From NCBI GenBank assembly GCA_977006965.1, contig OZ345352.1, forward strand, positions 4,216,001 through 4,280,000: DNA of 64,000 nt. The letters run 5' to 3'. Position 1 is the stretch's first letter, and each line of letters starts with the position of its first letter. This document shows, in pieces, positions 7,986 to 18,689 of this stretch. The position numbers and the translations under genes are program-made. Under the pieces are notes generated by a model that saw nothing but the letters and a program-made list of their open reading frames with translations, was not told where the DNA came from and did not search any database. Origin of the DNA: Phymatolithon calcareum (Eukaryota; Rhodophyta; Florideophyceae; Hapalidiales).

Positions 7986-10529
7986 CTACGACGGTCGAGC
8001 AGACGCTTCCGGTGCACCACAGCAGCTTCGGAACATTCCGGACAATTTTGCCGACGATCGTCGAGCGGCCGATCCCGCAGACTCAGTCGACTTCTTCGCC
8101 ACAGACCCGACGGCAGCTCCCGCACTACGCACACCCTCGCCGATCTTCGACAGCCGCTTCACGGGTGACTTTTCTGCTTCCACCTTCACATCAGCCGCCG
8201 CTTTAACCTCTTCTGCTTTCTTCACCGCTTTAGCCTTTGCATCCTCGGCCGTTTCTTCAACAGTTTTCTTGGTTTCCTCTGCCTTGTCTTCAACGGCGGT
8301 CTTTTCCTCGGTCTTCGCGGTAGTCCCTTCAGTCTTGCCGGCCTCGGCAGTGTCCAAAGTGGTATCCGCGGCGGGGGGTTCGGTCGACTTGGTCGTGGCC
8401 GCAAGAGATTTCTCGGCTTCCTCTGCGGGTACATCAACTTCCTCGTCAACCTCTTCGACGACATCCTCTGCATCGCCGGTGTCACCCTCTTCCGGGTCAC
8501 GCGACGCCTTCTTCGGCTTGGTCATCACCATCTCTCCCACCGCGACTTTGCCAATACCGGGTTTCGAAGTTGCCTCGACTACTTCATCCACAGTCTCACT
8601 CGGCTCTTCAATCGTCACAGCTTTCTTCTCGACAGGAAGGCTCTTGTTCTCGGAGGATGCAACAGCCTCATCCTTGGACGCGGGTTCAGCGACATTTGCT
8701 GCGGCAGCTGTGGCACCGGCAGCAGGGACGCCGGAAAGAAGATCCTTCGGCTTGTATCCCGGCATCACGGGAGAGGTGGGTGGGCTTGCATACTTCTCCA
8801 CGACCTCGTCAAGCTCCTTCTTGAGATCCTTGTGACGCATCAGGAAGGTGCGATCCTTTTGATCAGCAAGTTGCTCAAGTGACATGCGGTGAGTGACCTC
8901 CATGCTCTCCCTCTGCTTATGTGCCGCCTCAAGCGAGGCGACTGCTGTACGTTCCTTTTCAGTTATCTCCTCAACCTGACCAAGAAGCTTCAAGTTGTCC
9001 GATTCGAGGACGGCAACTCTTGCATTCTCCTTGACCAACATCTCATCGAGGGCATCCTTCGACTCCTTAAGCTCGGCATGGTCCTTCTTCAGAGTCTCCA
9101 CGCTCTCCTTCAAAGTGGCAACCTCAGTTCCGAGAGCGGTGTTGCTCTCCTTGCTCTCTTCCAATTCGCGATCAACGGCAGTCTTAGCCTCGTTGAGACT
9201 CTCACGCTCCTGAATCATAGTTTTCATCTTAGACTCATAGTCATCAATGATTGTGTTCTTCTCCTCGCCCTTGGTCTTGAAATCATCGCGCTCGGTAGTG
9301 AGTGCAGCGATGGTTGCGGTAAACTTGGCAATTTCCGCGCTCTTGTCGTCAAGGGATCGAGACATGGTGGTCTGTTCCTCCTTAGCTGACTCGAACTGCT
9401 TGTTCAAGTCGACGATTTGAGCCTCCTTGTCTTCCAGCGACTTGTCGAGAGTCTCCTTTTCCGCAGTGAGAGCGGCGATCTTCTCAGAAAGTTCCTTCCC
9501 CTCTGATTCCTTCCCTTCAAGAGACTTGGTAACCTCATCACGTTCAGACTCTACTGCCGCAACTTTCGCGGTGACGGTGGCGATTTCCGCCTTCCCGTCG
9601 GCAACGGCTGTAGAGAGGTCTGCCTTCTCCTTCTCGAGACCTTCAATGGAGGCGGAAAGCTCCTTTGCCTTGGCTTCCAGGGTGGCAACGCTCGATTCGA
9701 GCCCCTCCTTGGACGTGGTAAGGACGGCAACCTTTTCGGTCAATTCCTCCTTCTCCTTCACAACAGTCTCTTTGTCACCCTTCACCTTCTCCAAATCAAG
9801 CTCCCTCTCCTGCGTGACTGCGCGGGACTTTTCGATCTTTTCCTCCGAATCCTTCTCAAGCAGTGCATGAGCGGCAAGGGCAGCGGCAAGCTTAGCGGCG
9901 ACATCCTTGATCTCATTATCGCGTTCAGCGATGGTGACAGCCTTCTCATCACGCTCCTTGACAGCGAGGGTGCGGGCTTGCTCGCCGCTCGCAATATCGG
10001 CATCCTTACCTTCAATAGCACTCTCAAGCTCCTTCTTCTGAGCCTCAGCCTTCGCAACGGTCTCAGCAAGCTCGGTACTTGCTTGATCGACCTGAACGGT
10101 GAGCGTGGACACACGGCTCTCCAACGCATCCCGTTCGGCGGCAAGGGTATCAAGCTCTGCAGCGCTGGTCTTGACGTTGTGACGCGCGGCGAGAAGCTCC
10201 TTACGAAGATTCTGCAATTCAACATGAGCGTCTGTGAGTTGGTCTTCCTTCACTGCGAGCAGACGCGCCTTCTCGGATGCGGTTGTGAGTTGAGCGACAA
10301 GGTCTGCGTTCTTAGTTTCCAGTCCGCGATTCTCAACGAGCAAAACCTCGGAATGTTTCTCGAGTGAGCGAAGCTTCTTGACGAGGGACATATTGAGCTC
10401 GCGAAGCGAGGTGAGCTGACGCTCAGCCGCCGCTTGGATGAGGTCACATTCCTGCACGTACTCGTCGAGCGACGAGGGCGCGGCAGCGGCTGCCGCTGCT
10501 GGTGCGGATGCCGGCGCTACGGTGGCCAT
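7986..10529 (-). CDS. Large coiled-coil protein with LEA-like C-terminal region (847 aa)
   Basis: The ATG at 10529 sits in a strong context (CACCATGGCC) after a GC-rich leader. Residues 1-25 are an Ala/Pro low-complexity head. About 30-575 is a nearly continuous coiled coil rich in Glu, Lys, Leu and Ala with heptads such as VKEKEELTEKVAVL. A Pro-rich hinge follows (ASPPTSPVMPGYKPKDLL, near 576), then an acidic linker. About 730-800 is an Ala/Lys/Glu helix resembling group-3 LEA repeats (ETAEDAKAKAVKKAEEVKAA). The basic C-terminus ends in MFRSCCGAPE, a possible palmitoylated Cys pair. It is likely a cytoskeletal, tethering or golgin-like scaffold. Coiled-coil similarity alone cannot name an orthologue. 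Long frames on the opposite strand are codon shadows. Confidence 0.93.
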   Translation of the reverse strand: MATVAPASAPAAAAAAAPSSLDEYVQECDLIQAAAERQLTSLRELNMSLVKKLRSLEKHSEVLLVENRGLETKNADLVAQLTTASEKARLLAVKEDQLTDAHVELQNLRKELLAARHNVKTSAAELDTLAAERDALESRVSTLTVQVDQASTELAETVAKAEAQKKELESAIEGKDADIASGEQARTLAVKERDEKAVTIAERDNEIKDVAAKLAAALAAHALLEKDSEEKIEKSRAVTQERELDLEKVKGDKETVVKEKEELTEKVAVLTTSKEGLESSVATLEAKAKELSASIEGLEKEKADLSTAVADGKAEIATVTAKVAAVESERDEVTKSLEGKESEGKELSEKIAALTAEKETLDKSLEDKEAQIVDLNKQFESAKEEQTTMSRSLDDKSAEIAKFTATIAALTTERDDFKTKGEEKNTIIDDYESKMKTMIQERESLNEAKTAVDRELEESKESNTALGTEVATLKESVETLKKDHAELKESKDALDEMLVKENARVAVLESDNLKLLGQVEEITEKERTAVASLEAAHKQRESMEVTHRMSLEQLADQKDRTFLMRHKDLKKELDEVVEKYASPPTSPVMPGYKPKDLLSGVPAAGATAAAANVAEPASKDEAVASSENKSLPVEKKAVTIEEPSETVDEVVEATSKPGIGKVAVGEMVMTKPKKASRDPEEGDTGDAEDVVEEVDEEVDVPAEEAEKSLAATTKSTEPPAADTTLDTAEAGKTEGTTAKTEEKTAVEDKAEETKKTVEETAEDAKAKAVKKAEEVKAAADVKVEAEKSPVKRLSKIGEGVRSAGAAVGSVAKKSTESAGSAARRSSAKLSGMFRSCCGAPEASARPS

Positions 10530-10640
10530 GGTGATTTGCGGCGCGGCGAACGGGCGGGCGGGCGGGCGGGCGAGCGGACGGAGGGTGGGACGGAAGGAGA
10601 GTGGGGGAGAGTTGCGGGCGGACCAAAGTGCACGTACGAA
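10530..10640 (-). promoter_or_regulatory. GC-rich leader/promoter of the coiled-coil gene
   Basis: Immediately upstream of the ATG at 10529 lies a run of GCGGGCG units (10545-10575) and G-rich blocks. On the transcribed strand these are C-rich; the opposite strand could form a G-quadruplex. The CpG density contrasts with the A/T-rich DNA beyond 10.9 kb. No TATA box is evident. The regulatory role is inferred from position and composition only. Confidence 0.35.
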
Positions 10641-13600
10641 GGTCTAGACGGGTTGTATGTGTACCCTGCAGCTACGGCGGTGTTTCGTGCGGGAGTTGCT
10701 GGGGGCGACGAAGCGAAACAAAAATAGGACGTGCGTATGAGTGTCGTGCAAGATGTGCAAAATACAGGCGTAGTGTGGCGCCAAAGAGGCAGACTGAGCT
10801 TTGCAGAGTACAGGTGTACACGTGGGAACACGTGACAGGCGCTCCGAGGCTGCACTGCTGTATTCAAACAAGAGAAGCCGTGGGACTTGCTTCCAGAGGA
10901 TCAAATGAAATCACAACGTCTGTTTCGAATATGATGTATGCACGGAAATATTACAAAAATGGTCATGGACACACAACGTTTCATACGAAGCTGCATGGGG
11001 AACGTGTCAATAGCCGTACAGTACAGTTGCATTTAGTGCATACAAATTGCTGCTCTTGCAGGTCGATCGTTCATGTCCGACTGACCGACCGACCGACCGA
11101 CTGCACAAACTCTTCCGGATGCGGAAAAAGTGGAGGGATTTCACTTTGGTTTTCGAAAATAGTTTCATTTCCGGAAATGTGACAGGTCACGAAGCTATGA
11201 TCCATAGTTGAATGATGAATCATTTCTCTTTGGACGTGCATCCCAGTCGTCAGCAGGTCATCTGACCTACAGTACAGTACTGTACAGTACTGCAGGTGAT
11301 CCAATAAAATTTATTTTAATTTGCAAAAGCTATTGGCGAAAGGGAGCATTGGAACTTGAGCAGATGATATCATACTGTAGGGTCCAAAATAATAATGAAA
11401 AGAATAGTTTGTTAACAGCAGAATAATATAATAGTTATAAGGGTGAAGCTGTTTAGCGGTCATTCTAATAAACGATAGGTCTCGAAGTTCTAAAGATATC
11501 TTTTCCTATTCTCGACTTTCCCTTCTCTCAAGTGGTTCATGGTGAACTACTCGCAACTTTCGCTGCTCACTCTACTCGATGCACCAAGCCACATCAGCCG
11601 GTTTGTGTTAATCGTGCGCCGCATGCGGTATTCTGGACGTATGCGCATTTTCGCTATACCATTATTCAGGCACTAAGATGTCAAAAGCGCTTGACGTCAG
11701 TAACAAAAATGGCCCTCGCACAGCCTGTGCAACACAGGCATCCTCCAAGTTGCAAAGTGTGCTGCAGTACATTCTGGCAGCGCAAACTACGGTAGTTTTG
11801 TAAACATGAAGGCAAGATGCAGACAGACACTTTGACAATATACTATAAACGAAAAAAGAAAGAGCAGGGTGCAGAGTCAGTTGTAGCAAGCCTATAAAGC
11901 AGAGAGTCGTTAGGGCAAGAGTCATGGAATTTGTAGTTGACTATATTATACGAGGTCGTACACATGATTGTCTCCGCTCCGCTCAACATAGATTGAGCAC
12001 TATTTTTGTGCTACGGTATTGAATAACGCATGACCCGCAAACGGAGGAGAGCAGTGTTCACTTTTCTTCCGCAATTTGCAGCCAGTTGAAATGCAGTGCA
12101 CGAACAAGAAGGAATAGATCGGCTGTTTCACAGTTGTAGGGCGAACGAATAGCATAGAGCTTGCTGTGGTGATCTTGTATACATGCTCTATCGTCTAGAT
12201 CTCGATGCCGAGCATTGAAGATGCAGTAACGCTAGATCTAGCGTGACAGTGTGACGGGCGGTATCCATGTGTGTCAAACCTGTGAAACATTTTAAAAAAT
12301 GTCTGAAAAAAGACAGTTTCCATCGAAACACAAAAAGTTTGGAGAAGCATTGTGGCTAACTTTCCGAAAGTTGAGCAGTACTGTAACGTCCGTCTCCTCA
12401 CCGTCACGGCAGCTGGCCGTAAGAAACGTATAGGCACACGAGCACTGTGTTTCCAAATCTGTACAGTTCTGTACGGCACGAATCATGAATTCGGTGCTCG
12501 CCGTCCGAAGACCGTTGCACACACGAACGGCACCACGAACTCACGACAATTTGTGCCGTGCCCATCATGAAGGCAATTCCTTTGTCCGTCCTCAGCGCTT
12601 CGCTCGATGACTCTGTCAAGTCGCCGACGGGCATTGTCACTCCCGACGCTGCTGAGGTAGGTCGAAGCAGGAACGCTTCGCGACGCGCCACAGGCTAGCG
12701 CCTACTGTGTGCCACTACTCGTTGTCGGCAACATGTGATCTGGGACCGTTCAACTAGAGTAGAACTAGGATGTATACTTTTATTTAAAAGTTGCCAACAC
12801 GTCTGCAGACGCATGCGGTAATTTTGCGAGTGCAAGAGGCCGTTAAACTACAGCATTCAGTTCAGAAAGGATGGTGATAAACCCTCTCTCACGCCTCGAA
12901 CGCATCCGTGAAGAATTAACGTCCGCAGTTGCCCGTTGCGCGTTTTTCTGTGCCCTTCACTGCGCAACGCGTGCCAGCGTTTGAGTGGTCCCTGCATGGC
13001 CTAACGGTCAAGTGAATTGCAATTGATTTTTGAGCTGCCCCGATACCGTCTGAAATTTTTGAAATTCAGCTTGCGAGGTCATTCAGCGCTCCACGTATTG
13101 GCCCTGCACGTAGGTGCAGAGGAATATCTGTTTCTATGGCCATTTCAGGCCCGACCGGGGCAGCTCAGAGTGTTTCACAACTGTGCAGCTGCTGAGTGTT
13201 GCCCGCTCAACGGCACTCAACTTCATTGGTGCCGTTGAGACAGCAGCACTCAGCCTGAATACAAATATGCCTCATGCACATTTGTATTTATGTTCCACTG
13301 TGGTACAAATTTACCGATGCTCGAATGTCGGTGGCGAGTTGCAAAATGTGCACCGATCACGATCCAGCTGCGCCACAGTATGATCCAGTACTTCCTGCCG
13401 ATTCAAACTGCAGATTTCATTCAACAGACGTGAAACTCCAAAAGTTTGACTCATACAGTATCATACAGTCAGTGTCCTTCGAGTTCCTGGAGCTCTTCTG
13501 CGATGCAGCTGCGGAAGAGCATCCAAGAATGTCCATTAATACATCGATCGCCGCCCCCGCCGTCAGGACAGGCACCATACAGTGTTGTAATTTACCGAAT

Positions 13601-15574
13601 CGTATCGGGCCACCGCCCCCATCGTTTTGCAGATGACGTAAAGCATGTAGGACAGAATTTAATTCCAACGCTTTAAAATCAATTCGCAGTCGAGTTCATA
13701 TTTTACCGTACCAATGCATTGCAGTCCATCTATTTCCGCACCTGCTTCATTGTTCCAATGCATGGTGCAAGTGTTACAAAATCGTGCGAGGATCGGGGCC
13801 CTCTGTCATCGACGACGTGATCATCACGTCGTCGGTGACGGAGGGCCCCCGCACGTCCTAAATTGGCACATACATCTGCGCGCACGTGCTCCATCCACTC
13901 TCTGCCCATGGTCTGCCTGACGCTTGAGCTCCCCGTAAACAGTGTGTTGTTCCACGAGTATTGTGGAAGAGATACAGTAACTGGTACAGTACAGTAATAG
14001 AATTACTCATCACAGCAAGCGAGAGGAACTGCTTGCACAGTATATAAAAATAAGTCTTCTCGCTCGCTGGAGTGGCAGCAACACGCGAAATGTAAGGCGA
14101 TGATGACATCTCGCGCGTGAAGTTAGTGTACACTTAGGGTTTTAAGGTAGTACTGGGACCCCTAAGCGTGGGGGAAAGAGGCAACTGCTAACGCAGTGTT
14201 GGATATCTCGCCCTTGTACGAATTATGAAGACGTTTCGCCTACAGTACGATGACTGAGAAAAGCCGAAAAAAGGGGATAAACGAAAAAAAAGCTGTTGAC
14301 ACTGATCGTCGTTCACAACTCTCGAGACATTCGGGGCTATTTTGGGTCAGTTCTGTGGATCGGGACGAGTGGAACGCCTAGGCCAGGTGAAGGTACAATA
14401 GTGCCTATCAGCAAAGCAAGCGCATCTAACTTTCCGCACTGCCCCGTACGCCCCCCGAATGTCACTGCAATGGCTTTGAATATTGCAAAACTGAGCTCAA
14501 TTTTTCGATTACAGAGGTGCCATGGAAGCCAAAGCAGGGTGGTATATTCGACACCGGTGTCGAGTACCGCCCCCGCTAGCCAGCAGTCCGAAACAGCAGA
14601 GGAAGAGTAGCATTATATTAACCTTCACTGCTCCGCAAGAAGCTAAAGATACTACTTCGTTCCAATCGAAACTTGACGACGGCACAACGTAGTGCCGATG
14701 CATTCCATCATCTGATGATCAGAGTGCGCACTGCTTTCATTCGTTAGCCCTCCCCATTCCATTCTTCTCCCGTAGGTCCACGCGAACAAGTATTGTGCTG
14801 GTGCCGCAGTGTTCAAATACTGGGTGAAACTAAAGCAGAAAACGGGCAGCAGATATTGGCGCAATAGATGGTCAGATCCATAAAGCAAATCATGCCTTTT
14901 AAATTACAACTCGAATACTTCACAGCCTGCTTGCATAGCGAGTTGACTCCGGCTTTCGCGTCTCGTTCTATTTCAAATTGATCAACGTATTCTCGGAAAC
15001 AGAAGTGACACACTGTAGTGACTACCACGGGTGCAAGTCCATGCGAGAAGCAGCGAGAAGCAGAGAGAAAACCGATTGGCCTACTGCTGCACCGTCACGC
15101 GTCGTGTCCGAAGGAACCACATGCTTCCTCTTCGTGAGATTGCATCGACGGCAGCAAAGCAGCGCCAGCGTTGTAAGTTTCGTATACCTTACGTTTGACA
15201 TATCCAGTGGCCCTCCCATTCTACTGTCTCGAGTATCCAGGAATTGCACGGTGGGTTTGAGCATTCTTGAGACAACTGCAGATGCCGCGTAACTTGCTTG
15301 GTGAGAAACTCCGTACGTGCGGATGTACTGGCAGCAGTCTGCAATACGCATGGTCAGAAACTCCGTACGTCCGGATGTAGTGACTTGGACTATGTGCACC
15401 ATGTTTGTGAGCTCAGAAAGTCAAAAGACCTGGATTGAGTGACTGCAACGCGGATGGTCCAATCCAATGATGCGTAATGGATGGTTGCTCGGCAGGGCGT
15501 GCGCGTCCCTCTCTTTCGTCGCAAGGTTAAGTTTATCTTTCGATATCCTGCGCAACATCCTCTAGATGGATTTC
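10641..15574. other. Long non-coding stretch with palindromic motifs
   Basis: No frame here has a recognisable domain, and most begin at non-ATG codons. Visible structure: repeated TACAGTAC-type words (11021, 11269-11292, 13985, 14241), including an 18-bp perfect palindrome at 11275-11292; a D-type 3' end on the minus strand at 12775-12840 (TATTTAAAAGTTGCCAACAC); a strong hairpin at 13782-13856; and two copies of an 18-bp word (GAAACTCCGTACGTGCGG) at 15303 and 15357 with one difference. Confidence 0.5.
13782..13856. repeat. Near-perfect 27-bp foldback with bulged extension
   Basis: The arms 13795-13821 and 13823-13849 are reverse complements except at two positions. Both exceptions become G-U pairs if the plus strand is transcribed. 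The outer stem CGTGCG continues after a 6-nt bulge. The loop is one to three bases. It could be a hairpin RNA precursor, a foldback transposon or a cruciform. Confidence 0.7.
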
Positions 15575-15860
15575 TTTCTATCTTTCTTTCTTTTATTGCA
15601 GAAAATGCTAACTTAAGTTAGCGCCTGGGGATGTTTCCAAACAGTCCCTCACTGTTCACGTATTTGAGTACTTCGAGCTGTTTTTCATTACAAATTTCCT
15701 CCACCGTTTTGGTGCCAACTCTGCCAAGAGTCTGGCGTCTTGATACAGTCCGTCCACTACAGCGTAGGAGTAGATGCTCAACGGTCTCCTTGAGCAGGCC
15801 TTGCATATAGGGTCGAAATCAAAATTTCGATCACCACTCAAGTAGTCTCTACGGATTAAT
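15575..15860 (-). pseudogene. LINE C C-terminus and 3' end
   Basis: On the minus strand, frames encode DPICKAC, then with a frameshift ETVEHLLLRCSGR, i.e. a C-x2-C...H-x4-C knuckle, then KTVEEICNEKQLEVLKY and NIPRR-stop at 15618. The 3' UTR has the perfect palindrome GCTAACTTAAGTTAGC (15609-15624), CTGCAATAAA and a GAAA-rich tail (CTTT on the plus strand at 15575-15595). It is 5'-truncated. Confidence 0.78.
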
Positions 15861-16631
15861 TGAAGCTCCCTTTGTCAATTATCATTGAACCTGAGAGACT
15901 TTTCCTTGCGCTATAATCCTTCGCTTACGTTCTCATTTAAATAGCTGGTTTCGGGTAATCTCTACGGCAGTCAATCAATTTTTCATTGTCTGTCCAGATA
16001 CTCTCAAGATAGCCGAAGTGCCGGCGTGCTATGCAATGCGTTGCACACTGTTCCGACTTGCCTTGTTCATAGTCAGTTGCTGTGCCGGTCGACAGCAGGG
16101 CCTCTCCAGAACATAAGGGTAAAATTATTGCATTGAAATGGCCGGAATATATCCTGTCGATATTGCGCACGAATCCTAACGAGTGAAACGGGCCTTGGAT
16201 GCCAATAACATTCTCACAATATCTCTCTCATCAGAGTTTTCCTGGAAACACGCCCACAGGCAACGCTGGTGTACGGCAGATATACACTCAAGACGACGCT
16301 GGGGGTAAAATTTTGCAGTGACAGCTTAGAAAGCATTTGGTGCAACTTGTGAGCGTCTTCTGTAGGATTATCTAAGGGCCTTTCTGTCCAACAGAACTGA
16401 ATGCGGAGCGGCGAAATAACGGTACTAAGACAGATGCTCAGGTCCGATGGGTGAGGAAGAGAGCTAGCATTAGTTGATGACGTGTCAGATGAGAGGATCG
16501 GCGAAACTCTTGCCAAGAGTGTTGCTAGAGTTGTGAGCAAATGACAAAACGCGTGACTAACGGCGAATGGCGCATTAAATGAAAAATTGAACCTTGAAAT
16601 TCTTAACAATGTTCAAAGGTAAAGACAATAG
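15861..16631. other. Non-coding stretch
   Basis: Frames on the minus strand of 77 and 131 codons exist, but the longer starts at TTG and neither shows a domain or biased composition. Nothing else is visible. Confidence 0.4.
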
Positions 16632-16740
16632 GAAGAAGAAGAAGAAGAAGAAGAAGTGTAAGTTTTTTATTTAAAAGTTACCAACGCATCTGCAGACGCT
16701 TGGGGCAACTTTGCGAAGGCCATTGGGCCAAAAACAGGGT
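16632..16740 (-). repeat. Repeat D 3' end with (GAA)8 microsatellite
   Basis: (GAA)8 at about 16633-16657 adjoins TATTTAAAAGTTACCAACGC, the reverse complement of the D terminus. This agrees with other D copies, whose 3' ends run into TTC-rich DNA. A second partial D block (CTACCAACGCATCTGCAG) lies at 16820-16840. Confidence 0.6.
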
Positions 16741-16949
16741 CCATCGTTCTTGTATGTTAGCGTGGTCGATTTCGACAATAGGAAGAAGAAGATGATGATG
16801 AAACGAGAAACACATTTGACGGCTACCAACGCATCTGCAGTGATTGGCACCGATTTTGCTTTTCTGGGGGCAACAGAAGGTGCATTTGCACAGCAGCGAC
16901 ACAAGATTTCCCGGTGCAACCGCGCGCCATCCGAAACCAGCGCTGACAA

Positions 16950-16976
16950 GAGTGATCCCCAATTTGGGATCACTCG
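16950..16976. repeat. Short inverted repeat
   Basis: GAGTGATCCC at 16950 pairs with GGGATCACTC ending at 16975 across a six-base A/T-rich centre. No neighbouring gene shows it to be a terminator. Confidence 0.5.
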
Positions 16977-17285
16977 CAAGCTCCATACATTCTCGCGCCT
17001 GTCATCCTGACTTAGCGCCTGCAGTGCGCACACGCTTGGGTCCCTTCTTTACTTTTACATGTTCTGTGTTCCCAAGGTGCCGAGATACGAACTCGCATTC
17101 CGACAGGTCGCACAGAGGCAAGGATTGAGCGTCGCATCAGTATATAACGCGCCGCAATCAACCGACAGGACAGAGGGATATAGACTACTACACTTAACAT
17201 TCTTTCTTGACATTCACTTTGTTGTTCTTTTCCCCATCGGCTTTTCGGCGAATTTGAGTACTGCTTGTAAACCTGAAATCACCGC

Positions 17286-17480
17286 GTGCCAGAGGACAGT
17301 GGGGTACTTTTCCCCCTCGAAGTCCCGAAGGAGACCAAAGGTGGATTGTTGTAGTCCACTGAATCGTGTTACATCAACAAAAAAGAAACTCTTCTTTAGA
17401 CAGAATCCAGCCAAAACCTCTAGGCATTAGGAAGTTGCCCCAAACGTCAGCAGATGCGTTGTTAAGGGCCTACTTCCCCA
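17286..17480 (+). repeat. Repeat D (about 200 bp)
   Basis: Carries the ordered blocks shared by D copies: GTGCCAGAGGACAGTGGGGT, TTTTCCCCCTCGAAGTCCCG, AGTCCACTGAATCGTGTTAC, GACAGAATCCAGCC and GCAGATGCGTTG. It is probably the 3' end of a retroelement whose body is not in this window. Confidence 0.65.
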
Positions 17481-17914
17481 TCTTTGAAGCGCTCCCACTG
17501 ACCGAAACAATGCTCATAAACTGGATGAAAATTTTGATTATATCGTTTGCACCGACGGGACTGTATCCAGTTGCAAGAAAATCTTTCGAACAGTTTCAGC
17601 TTCCCGTCGGGGCGCAACCTGAATTTTACTATATTTTTCGCCTGTTCCTTTGCCGATTTAAAAAAACTTTTGGTCTCGCGGCGCGAACGTTTTTGCCACC
17701 TAGACGTTCGATTTTGCCGAATTTGCGGTATTCACTTGGTAGTCTACAACCATTCGAAACTCTCTACCGAGGCAATAAGTTTTCGAGATAATTGTCCATC
17801 TTTGTAGGCGATTCTTTTTCGAGATCAGAATTACGAAAACTGCTTTACACTCCTTATTTCATCCCTTTTCTTCCATGTTTTTTTATTTTTGTACAGCCTA
17901 CTTTCCTGTCTTTC

Positions 17915-18030
17915 TATAAAACTTTTCAAAATCCAAAGAACGGATCAGGAAGTGCTCTTAAACTGCGCGTTTAAGGAGCTGTCCCGATTTTCGGAGGAAC
18001 CCTCCGCGGAGAATTTCTAGAAAAAGTTGC
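17915..18030 (+). repeat. 116-bp outer direct repeat X1
   Basis: Identical to 21700-21815 except for one base (CCTCCGCGG versus CCTCTGCGG). It starts with TATAAAAC, a TATA-like word, and ends AAAAAGTTGC, overlapping A1 by two bases. It contains two small hairpins (CCGATTTTCGG and GGAGGAACCCTCC). It may be part of the element, such as a promoter-bearing terminal repeat, or a very long target duplication. Confidence 0.85.
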
Positions 18031-18095
18031 GCGGCGCGATGCCGCTCGTGGTTAGAGTCGGCATCAGCTCGCCAGCGCAACCTCATTTGTTTCAC
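18029..18095 (+). repeat. Split direct repeat A1
   Basis: The 67-bp segment from GCGCGGCGCGATGCCGCTCG to TTTGTTTCAC recurs at 21400-21466 in the same orientation. It lies directly before the first ORF, as expected of the left terminus of a PAT/Ngaro-type element. Confidence 0.85.
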
Positions 18096-18118
18096 TTGTT
18101 GCGCATGTTCTACTTACT

Positions 18119-18595
18119 ATGTCGGAGGCAACCTCGATTGTGTTTGCGAACCTCAAGGACGCCTCTATTGCCAATATCATTGCCGAGAATGTACCGGTTC
18201 TTCGCCGCGTTGCCCTTGAGGCCCCTGAGGGCGCCCGTCCTCAATCGATGCCTAAGTCTCGTATTGAACTGCTCGCCTTGGTGTTAAGGCTTGATGAGGA
18301 AGCTTTGCGCGAAGCAGCTACCATAATTCCCCAGGACAGCGACCGCGCCGCCCTCGAGCAGCTGATGAAACTGAAGCCGCGCGAACTCGCCGCGATGGCG
18401 CGCGACAAATTGCCCGAGATGCTGCAACTAATGGATAGAGCGCTTCGTGCTCAGCCTTCGCTTACACCAAGTACATTTGACCGCGAGACATTGAAGAATC
18501 TCGGCCCGGCGCAACCCTCGAAGAGCAAAGAGAGCCGTTGGAAAGGGAAGGAAGCGAAGCCCGCGCACAACCAACAGAGGGACGAGCGAGTCTGA
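18119..18595 (+). CDS. Gag-like ORF of the YR retroelement (158 aa)
   Basis: An intact ATG frame of 158 codons beginning 24 bp after A1. It is helical and charged (MPKSRIELLALVLRLDEEAL) with a basic C-terminus (KGKEAKPAHNQQRDERV). There is no zinc knuckle. By position in a retroelement it would be the nucleocapsid/Gag protein, but sequence alone does not prove this. It is the only uninterrupted frame of the element. Confidence 0.6.
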   Translation: MSEATSIVFANLKDASIANIIAENVPVLRRVALEAPEGARPQSMPKSRIELLALVLRLDEEALREAATIIPQDSDRAALEQLMKLKPRELAAMARDKLPEMLQLMDRALRAQPSLTPSTFDRETLKNLGPAQPSKSKESRWKGKEAKPAHNQQRDERV

Positions 18596-18689
18596 GAAAC
18601 AGTCGTGCAAGAACGTTTCCACTTCCCCTCTACCGATGCGAAGATAAAGGGGCGAATGCGCCTCTCCGAATGGGAGAAGCTCTAACTTT

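Noticed and set aside
8269-10367. Long plus-strand frames (up to 188 codons) opposite the coiled-coil gene
   Set aside because: They are mirror frames caused by the strong codon bias of the minus-strand gene. They are Ser/Leu-rich without domains or proper starts.
12985-13060. GCATGGCCTAACGGTCAAG resembles the start of a tRNA gene
   Set aside because: No matching acceptor stem, anticodon arm or TTCGA loop follows. No tRNA can be folded here.
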